The position numbers were made by a program, and so were the translations under genes. Positions 35,159 through 45,300 of a stretch of 64,000 nucleotides of DNA are shown one piece after another. Source of the stretch: Capsicum annuum (Eukaryota; Streptophyta; Magnoliopsida; Solanales; Solanaceae); NCBI RefSeq assembly GCF_002878395.1, contig NC_061121.1, positions 49,822,945 to 49,886,944 of the forward strand. Reading direction: 5' to 3'. The notes under the pieces are model-generated. The model was not told where the DNA came from, ran no database searches, and worked only from the letters and a program-made list of their open reading frames with translations. The number at the start of each line of letters is the position of its first letter. Positions within the stretch are counted from its first letter, which is position 1.

Positions 35159-38100
35159 ATAAACACTGTGTTATCCATATGAGTATGGATTTTGCGGATG
35201 AATTGAATGTACTAAATTACTCCCTCCATTCAACAATACTCGTCTACCATTGACTTGACGTACACCTTACAAAATAATAAATGAAAAAGGGATAAACATA
35301 TCCTCAAACAATGATAAATGGTACGCATATACCCTCCACCATAATTTGGCATGCCCCTATCGTTAATGAAATGTTACGTATATGCCCCCCCCCCCCACTA
35401 ACGGTAGGGGCATATGTGTACCTAAAGTATGACGTAGGATATACACGTACTATTTATCATAGTTTGGGGGTATATTTGTCTCTTTTTCATTATAATTTTT
35501 TAAAAATAATTAAGCTAAAACACTATCCGACCCAGTCCTAATTAAAACCCAAGAGACGTCAATTTAACAGACGCGTTGTTTTTAATTATATAAAGATATA
35601 TACATAAAAGTAACACCTACTACTATCAATTTTCAAAAAAAAATCATTAACGCATAACTCAAAAACAACACCAAACAAATTGAGCCCCTTACATTTCAAT
35701 TTCCAGCAAAATTACAACGGAACAAACTACCCACCACCAGGCAACACCACATAGCCAATGCCTTCGTTGAATCGAAAACACCTCATCGGCGAACCATCGT
35801 CGCACCCTTAGCTCCGGCCACGTACCAATGGCCTAATCTCCACTTTGTCCAACCAGTAAACACCAACTAGAAACAACGGCCAATCACTGCAATTTGATTG
35901 GGGTTCACGTCTAAGGAAAAAAATAGAGGGAGTATTGGGTTTGGAACAAAAATAGAGGTCGGGTCAAGTTGGTTGAAATCGGGTTCGATGGGTTTATTGA
36001 GTCGAGTAGTGGGTTTGGGTTAATTATTTGCGATTAAATAATAAAATAAGAAAGGGAAAAATCTGCTTCCGAACTATGATAAATGGTATGTATGTACCCT
36101 TCTTCATACTTAGGGTACGCATATGCCCCTATTGTTAGTTTGAGGGACATATACGTACCATTTCATTAACGGTAGGGGCATATGTGTACTCAAATTATGA
36201 CGGAGGGTATATACGTATCATTTATTATAATTCGAGAACGTAACATATTTATACCTTTTTTGAATAATAAATAATAGGGATAGTTTCATTATATCACTAT
36301 TTGGATATAATAAATTTATTGCTTTGAGAAATGCATCAAATACAATAACAACAACAACAAGCCCAGTGTATTCCCACACAGTAGGGTCTGGGGAGGGTAA
36401 AATGTACGCAGTCCATACCGCTACCCCCGAAGAAGTAGAGAGGTTATTTCCGATATACCCCCGGCTCAAGATAAATAAAAAAAAAGTCGTACTAAAACGT
36501 GAAGCAGGATGGGTGGCTTAACAGAAGTAAAGAATCAGAAATAGTAAAATAGAACTCAGAGCAATACAGAATAGGGGAACTAAGAGCCATAACCTATACG
36601 AAATAAGAAAAACGAAATATGGAATAGGGTACCCGCCTAGTAGTAACCTACATTCACAGACCAAAGCCACCCACCACACCCAGTCTCCCCTGACTAGCGG
36701 CTCCTACCTATCGACACAGTCCTACGATTACTACCTCGGCTAAACAGGGACTCTCCTAATTACTTGCTACAACCCATGTACTCACCCTAGCCTTCTACCC
36801 TTATCCGCAACCTCCACACCTTCCTATTTAGGGACATGTCCTCGGTAAGCTGAAGCTGCTCCATGTCATGCCTAATCACTCCCCTCCATTATTTCTTCGG
36901 CCTCCCTCTACTTTTCCTGAAGCCATCCAAGGCTAGTCTCTTACACCTACGAATTGAGGCATCCGCACCCCTCCTCATCACATGCCCAAACTATCTCAAC
37001 CTTTCTTTCCGCATCTTGTCTTCCATCGAAAGCACTCCCACCGTCTCCCGAACAATCTCATTCCTAACTCTATCCCCTCTTGTAAGCCCACACATCCAGC
37101 GCAACATTCTCATTTTCGCCACCTTCAATTTTAGAATATGGGAGTTCTTGACAGGCCAACACTCCGTTCCATACAACATGGCTGGACGAACTATCACTCT
37201 ATAGAATTTATCTTTAAGCCTAAGGGGCACCTTCCTATCACACAACACTCCAGAGGCAAGCCTCCACTTCATCCAACCAGTTCCAATACGATTAGAGACA
37301 TCCTCGCTAATCTCACAATTCCCCTGAATCATAGACCCAAGATACTTAAAACTATCCTTCTTACATACAACTTAGGAATACAACCTCACCACCACTTCAT
37401 CTTCCTGACTTAAGTCACTAAAATTTCACTCCAAATACTCCATCTTAGACCTACTCAACCTGAACCCCTTAGATTCTAGGGTTTTCCTCCATACCTTAAA
37501 TTTTTCATTCATACCCCTGCATCACATCAATCAGCACTACATCATCTGCAAATAAGATACACCAAGGTACTTCACCTTGAATACTCCACGTCAACACTTC
37601 CATCACCAGTATAAATAGGAACAAACTAAAAGTCAAACCCTGATGCAACCTTGTCTCGACTAAAAAGTGCGTTAATATCATCCCGCCGTTCGCACCCGAG
37701 TCTTCCCTCCATCATACATGTCCTTAATAGCTCTGGTGTACGCCATCAGAACCCTTTTCACCTCCAAGCATCTCCAAAGAATCTCCCTAGGGACTTTGTC
37801 ATAAGCCTTCTCTAGGTTGATGAACACCATGTGCAAATCCCTCTTTCTTTCCCTATACTGCTCCACTAAACTCCTCACTAGGTAGATTGTCTCTGTCGTC
37901 GAGTGACCAGGCATAAAACCAAACTGATTCTCCAAAATAGACATGATCCTCCTCAATCTCCGCTCAACCACCCTCTCCCAAATCCTCATAGTATGACTCA
38001 ACAACTTAATACCCCTATAGTTATTGCAACTCTGAATGTCCCCCTTGGTTTTATATAAAGGAATCATCGTACTCCAACTCCAAGCCTCAAATATTTTTGC

Positions 38101-41100
38101 AGTCTTGAAAATATTATTAAACAAATCAGTCAACCACCTTAAGCCTGCCCCACCCATAAACTTCCAAAAATCCACTGGAATCTCGTCGGGCCTCATCACC
38201 CTACCTTTCCTCATCCTACGAATAGCCTCCCTGACCTTCTCCACCTAAAAACGTCTATAGTAACTGAAATCATGGTTCTCCTTCGAATGCACAAATGCTC
38301 CAGCTCCCCTAATTCAATGTCTCTGTCCCCTTCCTCATTCAAAAGTCTATAAAAATACTTCTGCTATCTCTTCTTAATATGAACATACTCTACTAAAACT
38401 CTACCATCCTTCCCTTTAATGCACTTCACTTAGTCGAGGTCATGACCCTTCCGCTCTCTAGCCTTAGCAAGCCTATACAACTTCTTTTCCCCGTCTTTCT
38501 CTTCTAACCCCGCATACAAGCTCTCAAAAGTTGCTGTCTTAGCAGCCGTAACTGCTAACTTAGCCTCCTTCTTTGCCATTTTGTAAACCTCCATATTCAC
38601 CAACTTCTACTCTTCATCTTTACTCTCAATTTCATTTCACCACTAGTCCCCCTTATGACTTCCTGCCCGCCCCCTCAAAATACCCAACACTTCTCTAGCA
38701 ATCTCAGTGATGCAGTTAGCAGCCTTATCCCATCTAACATCCATGTTCCTCTTACACTCCCACACCCCCAACTCTACCACTTTCTCTCTTATCTCCAGCG
38801 CACTAACTAGCACTAAGCCACCCCACTTAATTCTAGGCCGACGCTTCTTTTTTTGATCTTTTTGATAATCAAGTCCATCACCAGAAGCCGGTGCTGGGTT
38901 GAAAGATGCTCACTCGGAATGACTTTATAGTCCTTACATAAAATCCTATCCCCATTCCTAAGCAGCATGAAGTCAATCTGAGTCTTGGCTATCGCGCTTC
39001 TGAAAGTAATCAGATGATCTTTCTTCTTTGGAAAGCTCGAATTCACCACCACCAACCCAAAAGCCCTCACAAAATCCAACAGAGAAGCTCTCTCACCATT
39101 TCTATCACCAAAACCAAAACCTTCATACACATCATCATAACCTCCCGAAAGAGCCCCAATGTGCCTATTAAAGTCTCTCGCAATGATAATCTTCTCTGAG
39201 TTAGGCACGCTTCTCACCAGCTCGTCCAATCTTCCAAACCCACTTGCGGTGCATAAACAATACACACATGCAGCGAGAACCCCCCAATGATCAACTTAAT
39301 TGTCATTAGCCTATCACTGATCCTCTTAACCTCCACCACCTTCTCTCTAATCTCCTCATCCACTAAAATTCCTACTCCATTCCGACACCTCTCACTCCCA
39401 GAGTACCACAACTTGTACCTATCCACATCCCTAGCCTTAGACCATACCCACTTAGTCTCCTGAACACACGTAATATTAATCCTCCTCTGCTTAAGAATCT
39501 TCACCAGCTCTACGAACTTACCCTGAAGAGTCCCTATATTCCAAGACCCTACCCTTAACATATCTTTTCTCGCCTTCCGCCTAACTCTACCACCCCTCGC
39601 CGCACTAGCCCTACCACCCAACTTAGACCACACATCCCCCTTGCCCTTCCCTCTTCACCCTCACCCAAAAAAACCCTCAACCTCAACTCCCTCGAACATG
39701 ACCCTATTCCACCATCAATCCTCACAGCCACCACTTAAAAAATTAAAAAACCCCAAGCCGACAAACAAATAGAGCAACCGTAGAAAAACAGGGAAAAATA
39801 AAAAAATAGTAAGAAAATAGAAGGCACGCACAAAATATTCTATTCGGCCTAATATCCAGAACAATACAACACTATCCACCAATATGCAAAAACAGCCCGT
39901 CAAAATAAAAATCACAAGCAACAGAGTAATACAAAGAATTGAAAAGGTAAGAAATAACTAAATATCAAAGTTTAGATGTCACCGGGGTACTCTTGCGTGC
40001 TGCTGGTTTCAATAATTTTGGAGTCGAATCTGGTTGCCGGAATAGAGTCACCGGCAAGCAGTTGCCAGTGCGTGGCCGGAGTTTACCGAAGCTTTTTTTA
40101 GCTATTACCGCAAGTCTGGAATCTGTTGGCCTGCTGTATGTCGTCATCCCAACCTGTTTGACTGATGCTGCCCCCTTACACTGTTGTCGGAGTTGAGCCG
40201 GCGGGAACCCTTAATCCCTCCGGCGATAGCAGTGGGGAGAGTGCAAAAAGGGATGGGAGAGGGAGAGAAGGGGTAGAGAGAGCTTAGGGGAGACAGAGAA
40301 CGAGGGGAGAAAGTACCCTACCTGTTGTCGGCGCATCTACGCCGTCGTCGGAGACAGCCGGCCAATCAACGCGAGTTGTACGGTTCAGGCTCAGTGAACG
40401 TTAGGTCACAAAGTGAACGTTAGAGAGAGAACGTTAGAGCTTCCTGGTTATCGATGCACCCCCGAGAAATGCATCAAATAATATATATAATATTTAATAC
40501 CAATGGTAAAATGGCACAATTGAATAAATTATTCATTAATGTTTCAAACTAAACAAGTATTATTGTTGGACATATATTTTTAGTATCATGAACAGTTATT
40601 ATTGGACGGAGGATCGAGTAGTTTACCGAGTACATGAGAGCCAGTATTTCGGGCTGGGTGTTAATGATCCAAGAACTCAAGTCTCTTTGAGTAATTAAAC
40701 ATGTAGCAAGACTTAGAAGTGTAACACCACAGCTATAATATAGCATTACAATCAGCTCTGCTGGGTATTTCTTAAGCACAAATGCCTGCAAAACATAAAA
40801 TTAAATTAAAAAAAAAATTATCATTTCACTTTTTGTTTTGACTGAGATGTGTTTGGTACGATGGATGTTTTTGTACGTGAAGAAAATATTTTTTGATGTT
40901 TGGCTATAAGATATGAAAACAGTTTTCGTCATAAATGATTGGAGGAGGAAATGGATACTTCTCTCCACTTATGAATGAAAGTTATTTTCCGTAGAACTGT
41001 CATTTTCATATCATTTGCTCCAACAAACAATTAGTCATTGATATCAATTTTTCTTACTAAAAGAATTTCGGTAGAATCCCACTTTTTTTTTTGTAGTTTT

Positions 41101-42342
41101 CCACATGATATTCGGTATTCACATAGGAGCTTCAACTAATTCGATCACGTACTGAAGATTTTTATTTATATTTAGGATTCGAACTCGAGACTTTTACTTA
41201 AAGATGAAGCAGATGTTGATAGTAGAATCCCACTTGCTGCTATAATAATAGTTATATCTTCAAAAAAGACTTTAAAAGCCAATTTAAAAGGAGGAAAATT
41301 GACTAGCCTTATTAAGAGCCAATAGTTCTCTTCCTGTTCCCTGTGTATTCATTCCATTCATCAAAATCCTCCCGCACGTTGGGTTTCAGACATTTTTTAA
41401 TTTAAAGTTTAGTTGTTTGGTCCGGAGCATGACATTCAAGGATCGAGAATATATTCGGCTCTGACTCTAATACAATGTCAAATTAGATCTAATTGGACCT
41501 AAATCACATTCTAAAAAAATAGTTCAAAGAGAGAAGAATTGTCCAAGCCTTATAAGAAGTCATGATTCTCTTCCCGATCCGATGTGATATTCCAATACAT
41601 TCACGATACTACTAAAATATCATTATTTTCTCATTGAAATGTCCCACTAAAAAATATTTAGCGGTTATTCTCACAAATATTTGCATTGAGTCGGTGAAAG
41701 AAAATTAGTAGCTTTTTCACACAAAGAAAATTAGAAAGCTTTTGAGTATTTCAATGAAAATCTATTCACACATTACATATTTTTTCATTGAGCTGGTTTG
41801 GTGAGAAATGTGTGAGAAAAACATATTTATAACACATATTTTTCTAGGAGCGTCTCAATCATATCGCAGATCTAAGACGAGACTCTAATAAGGGGCTTCA
41901 TCTTAAATCCCTATGTTATTATTATTATCTAACTCAACTAAATTACTAACTTGTTCATCTAATGAACACTCTTCCGAATTTTTCAATTCGATATTTTTAT
42001 TGTTCACTAGAAATTTATCAATAAGAGCCCTTTTTGTGATTGTATTAAGTATCAACTTCTCTCACTCTTTTTTAAATTTTTGAATAATCAGATTCATATT
42101 TTCTATTTGACCTAACTAAATTCTAAAAGAATTTATAGACACTTTACACATATGAATTGTTAATATACAAAAATATGAAAAACTAATAAAAGATAGAGAG
42201 ATAGAACTTGTTTCAAGAGATCAATTACTTGATTGTAAAATAATAGAACTTATTTTAAGAGATGAATTGCTTGATTGTAAAATAACTTTGACTATTTTAA
42301 AATTGATGATTTTTAAAAATCTAAAAAAGAAATTTAAAAAAC

Positions 42343-42387
<45 letters not shown>

Positions 42388-45300
42388 TATTTTTACTCTT
42401 TTTCTTCCTCAAAATAGAATTTGATCAATTGATTTTAAGTCTATAAGGAATGAGGATTGAAGAATATAATATTAAAAAAAAAAAGACAAAATAATATGAT
42501 AATGTCTCTTTTTTGTCAATGATAAATAATAAGTGTTAGAGGAAAAACTAAAAAGGTAAATATAAAGTAAAGAATAAGTGTAATAGCTATATTTTTTTTT
42601 ACGGGGAAAAGGGTCAAAAATACTCCTCTACTTTCATAAATTGGTTATATTTGTCCTTAGTTAAACTTTAGGGTTAAATATACCCCTGCCGTTAATAAAA
42701 TATGCAAATATACCCCTCTAATTAACGGAAGTTCACATGGGCTAACATTTAGCTGACATGGACTCCACGTGGCATGTCATGTCAGCACCACATTTTTTTC
42801 ACTCACACAAGACCCCATTTTCCTTCTCTTCTACACAGAATATACACACACAACACACCCATATACTCACATATACACATCCATATGCACCATACACACA
42901 CTCTTCATTGTTTTTTATTTTCTTATTTTTCACAGAATATACCAAAGGAATACAAACACCCATAGGATTTTTGGAAGAGTCTCCACTCTTTTTCTTTTCT
43001 TGCTCCCAATGCACACACAGAGAAGACACTCACAGTTCAAACATATCCGATTGAGAGAAGGAGATATTGAGCGAAAAGAGAGGGAGCTTGAGAGAGAGTG
43101 AAGCAGTGAGTGAGGGAGAGGGAGCTTGAGAGAGAGTGAAGCAGTGAGTGAGGGAGCGGGACACCCGAGCTCGTTCTGGCGACCAGATCTCACCGGTGAT
43201 TCGACAACGACCAAGACAAACTATTTTTTTGTCAATTTCGGCGACTAGATTGCATAAGCAGGGATTGGTTCTTTCGTAGTTGGATTTTTGTTTCATGTCG
43301 ATGTTCGAGCGTGATCTGTTATTCGCTATTGTTGTTCTGGGTCTGTGTGTGTAGTCTAAATCAGTGAGTGTGTGTATGGTGTATGTGGATGTGTGTGTGT
43401 ATATGGGTGTGTTGTGTATGTATATTCTGTGTAGAAGAGAAGGAAAATGGGGTCTTTTGTGAGTGGAAAAAATGTGGCGCTGACATGGCATGCCACGTGA
43501 AGTCCATGTCAGCTAAATATTAAGTCCGTGTGGACTTCCATTAAATAGAGGGGTATATTTGCATACTTTAGTAACGGCAAGGGTATATTTAACCCTAAAA
43601 TTTAACTAGGACAAATATAACCAATTATGAAAGTAGAGGAGCATTTTTGACTCTTTTTCCTTTTTTATATTGATCTCCAAAAAGTTACACTTTTCACTTT
43701 TTCCTCAACTAATTCTTCTATTTCTCATGCCCCAAACAATCACAATATGATAGTAATAATGAATGATCAGTTGTTCCCTTTTTTTTTTTTTATGATAAGA
43801 TAATTATTTAACCTCCCTTCGTCCCCCAAACAAATTTCGTGTGAATTACATCACCCCCTTAAAGACTGACGTGGCTAAAAAAAACAAAGTAAGTTATAAT
43901 TAAAAAAAAGTAAAAAAATTAAATAAGTGGTTCCAGTTTTAACTTTTCAGCCAATAATATTTTTCTTACTCACACCCCACCACCTCTCTCTTTTTTTTTC
44001 CATTTTTCTTCACCACCATCATCAACCAACTCCAAAAAATATACATCAAAAATATTTTTTCATGTGAATTTCTATAATAAGTTCAGTTTTTCATTAAAAA
44101 AATAACTTAAAAAAAATTCAATTCATTCCATCACAATCAATTTTTCTCAATAACTAAACTAATTTCAAATTTATTGAATTCTTGTTTTGATGAACAAATT
44201 GAAAATATTCATATGAAAAACACTAAAAAATTCGTATTGAGATTGAATCGAATAAGAAAATCGCAAAAAGAAAATTGAATCCAATAAAATTTTTCTCAAA
44301 TGTGACAATCGAACTTGATAAAAAAATTCAACATATTTTTTACTTCTAGTTCCTTTTACCCTCAAAGTAAAATTCTTTGAATTACAATTATAGTTTTTCA
44401 AAAATCAAATTTTAAAGATTTTGATAAAAATAATTAAAAAGAAAAGTTACGAAGAATGAGGGGGTGGGGGGAGGGGAGGGAGTATTTGTAGATTGTTACA
44501 AAGAAAGAGTTTTGAATGGGGTGGGAGTGGGGGGAGGGGGCTAAACAAGAGAGAAAGGGGTGGGGTGGGGGGGTGGCAGTTGGTGAGGGTGGGGGTAGAA
44601 GAAAGATTGGGGAGGGGGTTGGGGGGAATAATTTTTATTTTTTTTAGGTGAATTCGACGTGGCGCTGATTTGGGGTGAGTGTATTACACCTCCATTGGGA
44701 TAGTGGAATTACGTTTTCGGGGTGATATATAATTCACGCGAAAGTTGTTTAGGGAGGGGGGTAAATAATTACCGATAAAGTTAAAGTGTTAAAGTCAGTT
44801 TTAGCGACAAGTTCAGGGGAGTATTTATACCTTTTCCCATGTATATTTTAAGAGATACGAGTCGCTTTCTTTTTAATGCTAATAAAAGATTATTTTTTAT
44901 ATACACATATTGTATATATAACTATTTTTACATGAAAATATGAGACCTCCAAAATCATTGGGCCTTAGGCGATCGCCTAAATGGCTAATGGACGAGATAC
45001 CCTTGCATTTTTCATCAATTCACGGTGAGAAAAGTCTATATTTCTAATATAATGTCAACACATCACTAACCAAACATTAAAAATCATATATATATATATG
45101 TATGTATGTATTTATTTATTTTTTAAAAAAACTCTTGATGAAAAACGATTTCTATCGTACCAAACCCAAGCGAAAAAGAACATTTGTTAGCAATATAATC
45201 CTGATTACCTGTGAAATGATAAGTAGGGAAGTTATTAGAGCACCAATCATTGCAACCAAACCTCCAATGACCCAGTTAGAAGGTTGGTTGAGAAATTGAG

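Larger units (their letters stand above)
36343..40463 (-). mobile_element. Full-length RTE-clade LINE with 17-bp target duplication, in intron 5
   Basis: The duplication GAGAAATGCATCAAATA lies at 36326-36342 and 40464-40480. The minus-strand element begins with a GC-rich 5' region (39640-40463), encodes an APE endonuclease and RT, and ends in the short repetitive tail (TTG)n (plus strand CAATAACAACAACAACAA). The 3' UTR phrase TATTCCCACACAGTAGGGTC TGGGGAGG is a very common Solanaceae repeat. Long, exact target duplications and a near-complete length indicate a fairly young insertion. Same strand as the host gene. Confidence 0.93.

Noticed and set aside
42758..43491. Overlapping His/Thr-rich open frames on both strands
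   Set aside because: They are mirror images produced by the two arms of the foldback element; both encode CA-repeat-type peptides and have no domain.
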